A stretch of 21,070 nucleotides of DNA from Sergeia podlipaevii (Eukaryota; Euglenozoa; Kinetoplastea; Trypanosomatida; Trypanosomatidae): assembly GCA_030849805.1 (NCBI GenBank), contig JASANZ010002172.1, positions 1-21,070 on the forward strand, given 5' to 3'. The position numbers were made by a program, and so were the translations under genes. Shown here one piece after another: positions 1 through 8,471 of the stretch (its first letter is position 1; each line of letters starts with the position of its first letter). The notes under the pieces were generated by a model. It was not told the DNA's origin. It worked only from the letters and a program-made list of their open reading frames with translations, and made no database searches.

Positions 1-245
1 AGAAAGTGAAAGATTGATTGAGGTGATGATAAATGATCACACAAAGGTATAGATATAAAAAAGAACATATACAGAAGTGGAAAACAATAACAACAGCAAT
101 CGCCAAAAAAGCCAGAATACAGAGGAGGGAAGGAAAAATAAGGGGTGAAAAAAAAAAGGAACGACGCGCGCGCCAAATACAGAAAAGGTATACAGCATAT
201 TACGATGAAACAACAACAACAAAACAGTCAAAATAAGGTACATAT

Positions 246-266
246 AATAATAATAATAATAATAAT
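246..266. repeat. (AAT)7 microsatellite
   Basis: Seven uninterrupted AAT units lie in the 3' spacer of the minus-strand gene ending at 711. It is one of many simple repeats restricted to the spacers. Confidence 0.85.
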
Positions 267-390
267 ATTTTGCTTGTTATCTAATATGATAACACTGCAA
301 TCTCAAGACGGCCGTCGCCCACAGATAAAAGAAGTGCACGTGGGAAAGATTGAAAAATAAAAAAAGGACGATAATCATATATACGCCTCC

Positions 391-428
391 ACACACGCAC
401 ACACACACAAATACATATATATATATAT
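391..428. repeat. Compound (CA)n / (TA)n microsatellite
   Basis: An AC-dinucleotide run with one G interruption passes into an AT-dinucleotide run. It lies in non-coding DNA. Confidence 0.8.
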
Positions 429-470
429 TACTTGGCTTCAGCACCTTTAGATTGCAAATATATATCTAGT

Positions 471-484
471 GAGAGAGAGAGAGA
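471..484. repeat. (GA)7 microsatellite
   Basis: Seven GA units on the plus strand, which read as a CT pyrimidine tract on the transcribed minus strand. Non-coding. Confidence 0.8.
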
Positions 485-710
485 AAACGTAAAGTGAGAG
501 ACCATACGCGAAGAGTCTTTGCATATGCAAGCATATATATGTGCATAAAAAAGCAATGTACCCCACATATGATAACTTGCCTGATTACATGGCTCTCTCC
601 TTTTCTCTTTCTCGACAGATACCAAATCCTTCTTATACGCCTTTTTTCTTGACCCTCTTGTTATCGTTCCCACACAGTGCACCGGCTTCTCTTCGTTTTT
701 TCTCCTTCTC

Positions 711-3452
711 TTAGAAAGGAATGGGCTCTTCCTCCTCGGGGGTAGGCTCTGGGTCGGCAAGTTCCTGCTCCTCGTTGTATTCCTCTTCCTCTACGGTGGC
801 ACCAGCAGCAACAGCTGCTGCAGGCGCAAGCAAAGGCGGGGCTGCAGGCGCATCCTCCTCTCGCTCCTCTGCATCAGCGTCCTCGCTATCGCTGCCGTGA
901 ATATTCTCTTCCTCTTCATACTCATGGCGTTCTTCGTAAGGCGCGGGTACATCCGCGTCGGCCTCTGGTGCCTCCTCCTCCTCCACTACCTCAAAGACAA
1001 TATCTTCGTTATCACCGCCATACAGTGGCGCGGCAGCGCCAAGTGGAGTAGCGATAGTGGTGGGATGTGCTCTTAGCGGCGAGTGAGAGCGGCGCGATAC
1101 CGATGGCGTTTCGCGTGGTTTCTCAGCGCCGTCGTGGGAGCCCACCGAACAATGCGGGGGAAGCGGAGCCTGGTGCCGCTGGGCCTGCTGCTGCTGAACC
1201 GCAAGTGAATTCTGGTAAGTCTGCACGGGCACGGCGCGGATAACAGGGCGACTACCAGACCGCGGTGTAGTCGGTGTGACGCCACGCATGACGTACTGCA
1301 GAGGTACTTCGTTGTCGTCGGCGTCGGTGAAGTTTGGACCATGAGAAATGCTCGGGCAGATGCTACGAGGCCTGCTGGAGCTGGCGTGACGGCTACGAGG
1401 AGTGGCAAGGCCCGTTCGCTGCTGCTGCTGCTGCTGCATTGCCGGCGTCTGTGAGTGAGGATACCCAATGCTGTAGGCACCTCCGGCCATGCTAGTGACC
1501 ACAGAGCCGCCGCGCACGGAGCGGGAAGGAGCAGTGGACTCGCCGTACTGCATGGCGACGGACATGGAGCGCTCCGCGCCTGGACGAGGGGTGCGGGGCT
1601 GATAGACACGCGGAGTCGTGAGTTCTTTCGGGAGTGGCCTTTCAGGTGCATACCTGCTGGGGCTAGAAAAGGTGTCGCCCATGTACGACGCCGGGGAGGA
1701 CCCTCGAGACCTCATACGATTCTTACGCTTCCGAGGAGCAGAAGACTTGTGGCTCTTTGATGCATTTGCCGCCTTCTTGTGGCTTGTGGCCTTCTTCTTT
1801 GAACTTGTAGTCTTCTTGTGCAAATTCACGCCTTTTCCCTTCTTGCAATGGTGCGCCTGATCAGGTGAAGTGCAGGTGGAGTAAGGCTGAGAGCGAGCCG
1901 CCAGCACGGCCTCCTTCTCATTGGCTGTCATCGCACGGCAATACACATCCACCACACTGCCGTTTATCCACCCGAGTTCATTGCCCGAGACGTCATCGGC
2001 CAGGTCCGCGCCATCGCAGCGAACCGAAATGCGAGGTAAAGAGACCTTCATGTATTCGCTGATATAGAGCTTGATGAACCTGCATCGCATGTCCTCCGGC
2101 TTGCCGTCGAAGAAGAGCTCAAGCTGCTTGTCACGATGCACGCCTTCCTCCATGTAGTCTATAAGAAGGAGTCCGTCGCCAACGCGACGCACGAAGGAGA
2201 AGACAGGGGCTTGCTCTTGTTGATCATTTTCTTTTTCTTTAGGGGCCTCAGCGGGGTGGCGATTGCGGCTCTCAGACTCCTGCGAAGGATGTTTCGCGTG
2301 CGCAGTCGGTGGTTGGTGTTGGCGCGCCTCGACATCGCTGTCGTCACTATCCACATAAGCAAGCGCACTTGTGATGGCCGTCGTCGTCGCCGCTGTGGGG
2401 GCTACCGCTGAGGCTGCGGGTGGATGAGCGGCCTCAGTGAGACAGTTCACACGCATGTCATGAAGCATCATGGTATTCTCAAAGTCGTTGTTCGCAAGCT
2501 GCTCGTTGATCTTCGCCTCGGTCTTCTCCAGTGGGTGCGCAATGTTAAAGCGGGCCTCAAGATTGCCCGTTTCCGCATCCGCAGATACGCTGGCGAGGAC
2601 GATGAACTGCCTCTCCAAGCCTGTGGCGTTGGCGACATCGTGCAAAAGGCTGCGCTCCACGTTGTCGTGCGAGTACTGAAGCACCGCAGGCCACTCGTGC
2701 CCCGTGAGACGCCTCGTGTGGCTTGTCACAGTTGTGTTAGAAATCGCGGTGGCGGCACCTCCCGCGGTAGCCGAGGCACCTTTTGCATCTCCGAAAGACG
2801 CATCACCCATCACGGAAGAGAAGTCACTGTTGGCATCAATGGACTTGTCGCGTGGCTGGCGGGCCGCGTTGGAGGTTGGGGGGGCGGCGCCCGGTGGGCG
2901 AGACTCTGGGGGAGCGAGGGGTGGCATACCAGCGTTAGCGCGTGCGGGCTCGTCCTCTATGATTTCCACCTTTAGGGACTCGGTGTCAGACTCAATGGGA
3001 TACTTTGGCGCCGCGGCAGGAGCTGGTGCCGCCGACTGGACCTTCTTGTTGACAAGAGGCGAACGCGTACGTGGGGTCTCAGGAGCGGCGGTCCGTGGCG
3101 TGCGAGGGGTGCGGATGTACAGCTCAGCTCGCTTAGACAGCTTCGCTGGCGTCCTGGGGCCCTCCCGCGCTGCACCATTATTATTGGTAGACCCATCCAT
3201 AATCTGGTACTTGATGCCCGCTGCGTCAGCTGCGCCGCCGTTGACGGCTTTGGTGACGATGTTGGTCGTTTTGGGGGTTCCGTTGACGCTCTCAAAGATG
3301 ATATCACTGGGGGGTGTCGTAATATGATCGTTGTTGATGGTGGCCCTGCCAGTTTCTTCAAATTTTATGGAGACAGTGTCACCATGACCGGACTTGATCA
3401 CACGCGAAGGGCCAGTAGTCTCCTCAAACGCAATAGATGACGCAGCAGACAT
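711..3452 (-). CDS. Modular protein with FAZ1-like conserved domain, TPR-motif linkers and acidic tail
   Basis: Predicted 913-residue protein. The frame stays open 28 codons further up to a TTG, but the first ATG after the likely splice acceptor is at 3452. Seen in order: three repeats with exact 22-residue spacing (I7-x-F9-E, I29-K-F31-E, I51-I-F53-E); a disordered, proline-rich stretch with TPRTPRT-type motifs (about 110-135); a globular region at about 245-333 beginning HTRRLTGHEWPAVL and ending near LHDM; a second globular region at about 417-507 containing RISVRCDGADLADDV, somewhat ubiquitin-like in pattern; a Lys-rich stretch (about 533-582); a Q6 tract (about 672); more TPR motifs; and a Glu/Asp-rich tail from about 813. 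The 245-333 region resembles the conserved domain of kinetoplastid FAZ1 (flagellum attachment zone) proteins: H, then L-x-G-x-x-W-x-x-VL, then a G-x-L-x-x-x-F-x-x-x-H core. A cytoskeletal or flagellum-associated role is inference only. No signal peptide or membrane segment is visible. Confidence 0.88.
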   Translation of the reverse strand: MSAASSIAFEETTGPSRVIKSGHGDTVSIKFEETGRATINNDHITTPPSDIIFESVNGTPKTTNIVTKAVNGGAADAAGIKYQIMDGSTNNNGAAREGPRTPAKLSKRAELYIRTPRTPRTAAPETPRTRSPLVNKKVQSAAPAPAAAPKYPIESDTESLKVEIIEDEPARANAGMPPLAPPESRPPGAAPPTSNAARQPRDKSIDANSDFSSVMGDASFGDAKGASATAGGAATAISNTTVTSHTRRLTGHEWPAVLQYSHDNVERSLLHDVANATGLERQFIVLASVSADAETGNLEARFNIAHPLEKTEAKINEQLANNDFENTMMLHDMRVNCLTEAAHPPAASAVAPTAATTTAITSALAYVDSDDSDVEARQHQPPTAHAKHPSQESESRNRHPAEAPKEKENDQQEQAPVFSFVRRVGDGLLLIDYMEEGVHRDKQLELFFDGKPEDMRCRFIKLYISEYMKVSLPRISVRCDGADLADDVSGNELGWINGSVVDVYCRAMTANEKEAVLAARSQPYSTCTSPDQAHHCKKGKGVNLHKKTTSSKKKATSHKKAANASKSHKSSAPRKRKNRMRSRGSSPASYMGDTFSSPSRYAPERPLPKELTTPRVYQPRTPRPGAERSMSVAMQYGESTAPSRSVRGGSVVTSMAGGAYSIGYPHSQTPAMQQQQQQRTGLATPRSRHASSSRPRSICPSISHGPNFTDADDNEVPLQYVMRGVTPTTPRSGSRPVIRAVPVQTYQNSLAVQQQQAQRHQAPLPPHCSVGSHDGAEKPRETPSVSRRSHSPLRAHPTTIATPLGAAAPLYGGDNEDIVFEVVEEEEAPEADADVPAPYEERHEYEEEENIHGSDSEDADAEEREEDAPAAPPLLAPAAAVAAGATVEEEEYNEEQELADPEPTPEEEEPIPF
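1424..1441 (-). repeat. In-frame CAG tract encoding Gln6
   Basis: Six CAG codons (CTG on the plus strand) lie in the disordered C-terminal half of the FAZ1-domain protein, between TPAM and RTGLATPR. They sit in a region predicted to be unstructured. Confidence 0.8.
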
Positions 3453-3507
3453 GATTTGTTTCTTCTCTCTTCCCTCGGTTTTTTTTTTCTTTTTGCTGTG
3501 AGCCTCT

Positions 3508-3552
3508 CTACGTGTGTGTGTGTGTGTGCGATCCAAAAAAAAATATAAAAAA
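3508..3552 (-). promoter_or_regulatory. Predicted trans-splice acceptor for the FAZ1-domain protein gene
   Basis: On the minus strand a T-rich tract (about 3534-3552) is followed by a CA repeat and then the first AG at 3509-3508. This would give a 5'UTR of about 55 nt that is strikingly purine-rich. No ATG lies between it and 3452. Trypanosomatids use the first AG after a polypyrimidine tract by default; later AGs are also possible. Confidence 0.45.
3512..3529. repeat. (GT)n microsatellite next to the splice acceptor
   Basis: About nine GT units on the plus strand, read as CA on the minus strand. They lie between the polypyrimidine tract and the candidate AG upstream of the gene starting at 3452. 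Confidence 0.8.
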
Positions 3553-4311
3553 TGTAGCTGGGGTTCGGTTATAATAATAATACTACGAGGTATACTGCAA
3601 CGTACGTGATAACCCCCTTTTTTTCTTTCGCTGTTGTTGATGAGTACAGGTATTAACTTCTTCCTTTCGCTTTTACACCTCTTTCCTTGTTCGTTTGTTT
3701 GCTCTGATTCTACCTTGTGGTGAGTGCCAACGAAAGTAAATGTATCTTTCTGCGTGGCCTCGTTTTTCTCCTTCGCAATCTCTTGCTTTTCTTATATTTC
3801 TTCTTCTCTTTTCCTTACATGTCATGACAAAAAATGAAGATAAGCAGGCCAGAGGGGAGGAGGAGCATAGTAACTGAGAAAGTACCAATAGAAAATATAG
3901 ACAAAGATAATAGCAATGGAGGCAATACATAGAGATTAGAAGGACACAATTGCGTCTTCATTGCTTCCTAGTTTATTTTCCCCTTCTCCTTCATTCTTTG
4001 TATGTGAATGTATATATATATATGCACACGGACGCCTTTCGCACCGTAAGAAGACGTAGCTGTACCAGTAGCAATAAACAAAAAAATAAATCGAAGTGAC
4101 CCTTCGAAAGAATAATAATCATAATAATAATAATAATAATATTGATATCCATACACAAGATACATTTAGCGCTCAATATTTGCACCTCGTTGTAGGAGTT
4201 CCCTCTTATTTATTTTTTTTATTTTTTTTTAAAGCAACAACAACAACACGTTCAAACCAGTTCAATAGCTGGTTGCCTATATCACCGCCCTCCCACTATT
4301 ACTATTGCATC
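3553..4311. other. Gene-free spacer, frataxin 3'UTR plus intergenic DNA
   Basis: AT-rich, with no convincing coding frame. It includes a broken (AAT)n array at 4111-4142, T-runs around 4208-4230, a short (TA)n at 4012-4023 and a small inverted repeat at 4255-4274 just downstream of the frataxin stop. No RNA gene was recognised. Confidence 0.55.
4111..4142. repeat. (AAT)n microsatellite with one interruption
   Basis: AAT units with a single ATC interruption, in the spacer downstream of frataxin. Confidence 0.8.
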
Positions 4312-4932
4312 TCACAGCTGTAGGGACACCCCAAACACCTCTGATAGTTCTTTTTCAAGCTTCTTCTTAAGATCGTGGCCGTCATTGTCAGAGAGCCAGA
4401 AAACCGACTCTGACCCCGCGTCACCCTCCTTGATTACCATATCATAGTGGTGCGGCCCAGAGAGCGGTGACGAGAGCCACAGCTGCACATTGGGGGCCTG
4501 TTTATTAAGAATGTACGTGCCCCTGTTTGCCGTTTCTATGGTAAGCACGCCGCCGTTGCAGTTAATGTCCTCCACCTCCTTGTTGTCCAGCGCGTCCACG
4601 ATCGTTTCTACATTCTCGAGAAGCGCGTCCGCGGCGGTGTTGTACTTGATGTCGGTGAAGCCATCCATGCCTAGTTTAGAGTAGTGAGTGACCTTGCGCT
4701 CAGAAGCGGCAGCAGCAGCGTCTGTCTTGCTGGCATCCATGCTTCCGCCGTACTGAGAGCCCACACATCCCGTACAGCTACTTGTGCGCGCACACTCCAG
4801 CAGCGCACACGGCGATAAAACGACGTCAGTGGTGGCGGCAAAGGATGTAACGGAGGCGCCTACCGGAGTTGCTGTAAAGCGCCACGCGTGTGCCGAGGAC
4901 GCAAGCACACGACGAACAATCACACGATTCAT
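4312..4932 (-). CDS. Frataxin, mitochondrial iron-sulfur cluster assembly protein
   Basis: 206 residues. The C-terminal part (about 93-203) is a clear frataxin/CyaY fold. It has an acidic first helix (ADALLENVETIVDALDNKEV) and then the family hallmark strands GVLTIE, GTYILNKQ (138-145) and QLWLSSPLSGP (150-160), including the conserved Asn-Lys-Gln and Trp152. The closing helix is KKKLEKELSEVF. Frataxin binds iron and activates cysteine desulfurase during Fe-S cluster synthesis on the ISCU scaffold in the mitochondrial matrix. Residues 1-80 form a long Arg/Ser/Ala-rich extension (MNRVIVRRVLASSAHAWRF) typical of a cleaved matrix presequence. It is unusual in carrying four cysteines between 42 and 56. 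The ATG at 4932 is the first after the predicted splice acceptor at 4964/4963. Neighbours are not functionally related. Confidence 0.96.
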   Translation of the reverse strand: MNRVIVRRVLASSAHAWRFTATPVGASVTSFAATTDVVLSPCALLECARTSSCTGCVGSQYGGSMDASKTDAAAAASERKVTHYSKLGMDGFTDIKYNTAADALLENVETIVDALDNKEVEDINCNGGVLTIETANRGTYILNKQAPNVQLWLSSPLSGPHHYDMVIKEGDAGSESVFWLSDNDGHDLKKKLEKELSEVFGVSLQL

Positions 4933-4962
4933 GTGAGCGATGCTCCCAAAGTGAGAAGTAGA

Positions 4963-5034
4963 CTAGGGGAAATTGCCAGTATCAAAATTATAAGTAAAAG
5001 AAGAAAAATGAAAAAAAAAAGAGAAGAGGTGAAG
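4963..5034 (-). promoter_or_regulatory. Predicted trans-splice acceptor and polypyrimidine tract for frataxin
   Basis: The plus strand at about 4993-5034 is almost pure purine, giving a strong minus-strand pyrimidine tract. The first AG downstream is at 4964-4963, about 30 nt before the ATG, with no intervening ATG. This is the clearest acceptor arrangement in the window. Confidence 0.6.
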
Positions 5035-5382
5035 TAGATATGTCTTGTTTCATCGAGGAGGCAAACAATTGGAAAGATTCAAAAACTATTTAATATATGG
5101 GAACTTAACGTCAAGAGGGCAGCATAGCAATATTTAAATAAATATATACATTTAATCATTTTGTGTCTATAAGTGTACAATGATAACAGCTATATATGCC
5201 GTAAATGATGTAATGAGTGAAATGTATCCTACCGCTATGAAATAGTGATAAAAAAAATAAAAAAATAGGTAAGCGAAACAATCCAGAAAAAAAAAAGGAT
5301 ACAGAAACCGCAACAAAGAAAGACGAAGACGGGAGCATCAACACACTCCTTCATCAACTCTCGTACCCCATCTTTTCTTCTC
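5035..5382. other. Gene-free AT-rich spacer
   Basis: This is the 3' flank of the coiled-coil protein gene. It holds A/T-runs and no credible frame or RNA structure. The one short minus-strand frame is a Phe/Leu/Ser-rich translation of T-runs. Confidence 0.5.
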
Positions 5383-8300
5383 TTATGCCTTCCCACTGCG
5401 TTGCGCAAGGAGCTGCTCAGCCCATAGCCCTTGCGCGACCCGCGTCACATCGGACGGCGCGGTTGCTCTGAGCATGCTGCCACTAGGAGTCAAGACTGCA
5501 CCGTTGCTGCTGTTGTTGCCGCTGTGAGTACTGATTCCACTTGTGTTTACTGTGACTGCAGCCCTCTGTGACGGAGCAAGCGTGGCCTCTGCCAGGGTGC
5601 GGCACGTCACCCACTGATCCCTTTCAGGAAGCTTTCGTGAAGCAGAGCCGATAGTGCGATCACCACTGCCTCCAAAGTACACCACTACGTCTCCACTCGG
5701 CTTCTCCAGTGCATTGTCCACACGCTGCTGATCTTGGCCACCGCCGCCCATGATTGTTGCAGAAGTGCCGCCATGACGCCGCAGCACACGCCTCTCATCT
5801 CCTCTACGCGCATCCACTACAGACAGCAACCGCTCTGCTGCGCCTTCCAGCCTACGCCCCCTACGCGCGGAGTATACGTCGGGTTCGTGTACGTGGCTCC
5901 CACCAGTGCCCTTGTCTTTCTTTACGGGGTTGGAAAGTGAATAAGCGCTATAGGGGCCAGGACGATGCCAGGCCTCCCCGTTCGCGACAGCTGCCTTCAC
6001 TCTCCTTTCTACAGCTTCGATAGAGCCCGGGGGTGGCGGGTAGCGACGAAGACGTGTCCAGTTGCCTACGCTCGTGCTCTTCACCTCATCTTCGTCAAGA
6101 TCGATCTCAGTACCATCGCCGCTCTGGATACCACCATCTTCGGCTTCATACGGCCTCCGTCCTTCATATTCTCTCGGGACTAGGGCACCTTCATCCCGGT
6201 CCTCTTCTTCTCCGTTGCTGTATCTACGACGACGAGAATCGTGTGGATTGCCCTCTTCATTGCTTTGCACCCCGTTGCCAAGACGCCTCCGCATCTTTTC
6301 GTATATGGCATCGACCGTATCTAACGAGCTGTCCACAAGAGGGCCTGCGGAAGAGGACAACAGCGGGGGTTCCTCCTGCTGCCTATACTGCTGCGATTCA
6401 ACAGCGCCGGCGCCGCCATTCGCCGCATGCAAACGATTGCTTTCGTTCGTCGCTGAGGCAGCTAGCATCCCCCTTGCCATCCTGACCAGCCGCACCTCAG
6501 TCAGTAACGTCTCTTCACGCGCTGCATGTGCCGCCTTCACGGCGTGCAGCCGCTGTGTCCATTCTCTATTGACAGCTCGCAGTTCTTCCTCTAGGTGGGT
6601 CACCTTGTCCTCAGAGACGGCGAGCGCGCTGCGCAGAAGAGCCTCGCCTTGAGGGTCCGCGTCGATACCATCTCTACCGCCGTTTCGGCTTCTCGGCACA
6701 ACGGCGCTATTAAACAGCAGTGCAGCTGCGCTTGAGGTCGGAGATGCAAGCGCGTTCTTTCCCACCAAGTAACCTTCCCTGTCACGGTTGGCATCTTTGT
6801 CTGTGAGAGGAGACTCGTCAGAGCTGGTAGCACTCTCCCCCTCCTCATTATGCGAGCTAGCGGCGCCAGCTCCCACCGCCGCCACCGTCAGAGAGGTCTG
6901 CGACGGCGATGCACTGTACTTGGAAACCCCATCGAGCCACTGATCACAGCGATAGTTGGCCCAGCCTCCATTAGCGCCACCATTGTACGCTGGCCTCTGG
7001 TGGGCTACCGCAACGTCAGAGCCAGGCGCAGGCTGCGCTGCCCCAGGAGTAAAAACCGCGTGTTGAAGCGGCGACACAAAGAGCCCGCTCGCGCCACCAT
7101 CACCAGCTTCACCACAGTACTTCATCACCTCCGATGTCACCGTCTTAGCCATGGCAGTGAAGGCGAAGTGGTAGTCCCTCAGCACGAGCTCTACGTATTG
7201 GCGCAGACCTCTCACCTCCGCCCGCGCTCGCTGCGCTTCCTTGTGTACGTCAAACACGAGTCCTATACGGATCTTCTCTAATGACTCCCGCAGTGCCTTG
7301 AACTCCTCCGCGAGCTCTGTGTTATGATCGCTCAGTTGATTGTACATGCGCTGCACAACGTCGAGCTGTCGCAGTGCGCTGGCGTAGTCTTCTCCCAGAG
7401 TATGCACCGCTACGGCAGCGACCGTGGCTTCGTCCCTTGGTTCATCCCTAAAGGAGGACCCCACAGTGCCCCCGCCTCCATAGTTCCTTACGCTGTTTGG
7501 AGAGAAAGTACCACCGCTATTGTTACTAAACCCACTCGTAACGCCGTATCCTTGTAGGGTGTTGGGGACGGTGCGGTAGCTCAGAGCATAGTTTCCCTGC
7601 GTACTCAAGGACGGTGGCTTATTGTCGCGCACAGCGAGTGCGTCCACGACGCGCAACAAAGACGCCTCTCCATTTGCTACTGCTGTAGCAGTGGTTGCGC
7701 TCGCACTTGTATTGCCGCTGCCGCTTCTGCTGGCAGAGTCTTGGAAAAGGGGACCCCTCCATGGCCATGAGGAAGACACACCACCACCACGCGAGTCGTG
7801 CTGGGTCCTCCCCTTCCTCTGCTTGCCACTCTTGTGTCCAATACTGGCACCAGCAGCCAAACCATCATCTTCACCTTGACTCTTAGCCGCTACGTTGGCC
7901 ACAGTGCCTTTCCAAACCACTGGGCTCGCACTGCCATGGCTGCTGGCAAGGGTGCCATCCACAAGGTCCACGGGTGCCACGACTGACCTTGTGCGCGACT
8001 GCAACTGCGATGAAGGGGACAGTGGCTGACGTACTGGCGGGGAAGTGATGTAGTGCTGCTGCTCCTGCTGCGGCGATGGACGTCTAGAAAGCAGGTCAGA
8101 AAAGCGGACATGACTAGGACCTCTACGGAGATCTTCTCTGCTACTTAGTGTTGTGGCGACAGGTATCTGTGCTGGATACTGCTGTTGTTGCTGAGACGCA
8201 GTAGGATTTCCAACCTTCACGTTTGGTGTTACCTCGTCATCGGTAAGGCATTCATTGCTAGCACCGGAGGAGTAAGAGCTACTGGGTCTTCGATAGGATG

Positions 8301-8442
8301 GATAGCTGCCGCTGTCACCTGCGGTGTCATGATGGCGGCTGGTGATGGGACCACCAGAGGTCCTTGTGTTGTTTCTGGTATCGGCTGCACGCGGGGTGAG
8401 AGTGTGGGAGCTAGCCACAGAGCGGGAGGTAGCGACGTCCAT
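5383..8442 (-). CDS. Large low-complexity protein with two coiled-coil-like segments, function unknown
   Basis: 1019 residues. The frame also opens one codon earlier at a TTG, but the ATG at 8442 (MDVATSRSV) is the first after the splice acceptor. I do not recognise a family. Residues 1 to about 340 are Ser/Gly/Gln-rich and probably disordered, with a short Gln run near 85. Residues about 350-443 form a long heptad-like helical region (from EDYASALRQLDVVQRMYNQL to SEVMKYC). A second helical, charged segment lies at about 600-660 (SEDKVTHLEEELRAVNREW). The rest is Arg/Glu/Gly-rich low complexity, closing with a possible short helix (VAQGLWAEQLLAQ). No membrane span, signal peptide or catalytic motif is visible. 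This architecture is common in trypanosomatid cytoskeletal and basal-body proteins, but that role is only a guess. Long open length, balanced composition against AT-rich flanks and the acceptor upstream support a real gene. Confidence 0.88.
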   Translation of the reverse strand: MDVATSRSVASSHTLTPRAADTRNNTRTSGGPITSRHHDTAGDSGSYPSYRRPSSSYSSGASNECLTDDEVTPNVKVGNPTASQQQQQYPAQIPVATTLSSREDLRRGPSHVRFSDLLSRRPSPQQEQQHYITSPPVRQPLSPSSQLQSRTRSVVAPVDLVDGTLASSHGSASPVVWKGTVANVAAKSQGEDDGLAAGASIGHKSGKQRKGRTQHDSRGGGVSSSWPWRGPLFQDSASRSGSGNTSASATTATAVANGEASLLRVVDALAVRDNKPPSLSTQGNYALSYRTVPNTLQGYGVTSGFSNNSGGTFSPNSVRNYGGGGTVGSSFRDEPRDEATVAAVAVHTLGEDYASALRQLDVVQRMYNQLSDHNTELAEEFKALRESLEKIRIGLVFDVHKEAQRARAEVRGLRQYVELVLRDYHFAFTAMAKTVTSEVMKYCGEAGDGGASGLFVSPLQHAVFTPGAAQPAPGSDVAVAHQRPAYNGGANGGWANYRCDQWLDGVSKYSASPSQTSLTVAAVGAGAASSHNEEGESATSSDESPLTDKDANRDREGYLVGKNALASPTSSAAALLFNSAVVPRSRNGGRDGIDADPQGEALLRSALAVSEDKVTHLEEELRAVNREWTQRLHAVKAAHAAREETLLTEVRLVRMARGMLAASATNESNRLHAANGGAGAVESQQYRQQEEPPLLSSSAGPLVDSSLDTVDAIYEKMRRRLGNGVQSNEEGNPHDSRRRRYSNGEEEDRDEGALVPREYEGRRPYEAEDGGIQSGDGTEIDLDEDEVKSTSVGNWTRLRRYPPPPGSIEAVERRVKAAVANGEAWHRPGPYSAYSLSNPVKKDKGTGGSHVHEPDVYSARRGRRLEGAAERLLSVVDARRGDERRVLRRHGGTSATIMGGGGQDQQRVDNALEKPSGDVVVYFGGSGDRTIGSASRKLPERDQWVTCRTLAEATLAPSQRAAVTVNTSGISTHSGNNSSNGAVLTPSGSMLRATAPSDVTRVAQGLWAEQLLAQRSGKA

Positions 8443-8454
8443 CAAGAAAATGTG

Positions 8455-8471
8455 CTCTCTCTCTCTCTCTC
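8455..8471. repeat. (CT)n microsatellite, (GA)n in the sense strand of a 5'UTR
   Basis: About eight CT units on the plus strand read as GA in the predicted mRNA leader, starting about 13 nt upstream of the ATG at 8442. Confidence 0.85.

Larger units (their letters stand above)
1..710. other. Gene-free AT-rich spacer, 3' flank of the FAZ1-domain protein gene
   Basis: No credible coding region is visible. The short open frames here are lysine-rich or phenylalanine/leucine-rich translations of A- and T-runs. On the minus strand this is the 3'UTR of the gene ending at 711, followed by intergenic DNA toward a gene outside the window. It holds an (AAT)n tract at 246-266, a (CA)n then (TA)n block at 391-428 and a (GA)7 tract at 471-484. 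No RNA gene was recognised. Confidence 0.6.

Noticed and set aside
2704..3327. Plus-strand 207-residue frame antisense to the FAZ1-domain gene
   Set aside because: It lies wholly inside a well-supported minus-strand gene and against the single transcription direction; it is a shadow of GC-rich codons.
3453..3536. N-terminal extension of the FAZ1-domain protein to a TTG codon
   Set aside because: It starts at TTG, encodes THTHT and KKKKK from simple repeats, and spans the likely splice acceptor. The ATG at 3452 is preferred.
6062..6652. Plus-strand 196-residue Ser/Arg-rich frame
   Set aside because: Shadow of the 1019-residue minus-strand gene; its composition (Ser/Arg/Pro) is typical of the antisense of charged low-complexity sequence.
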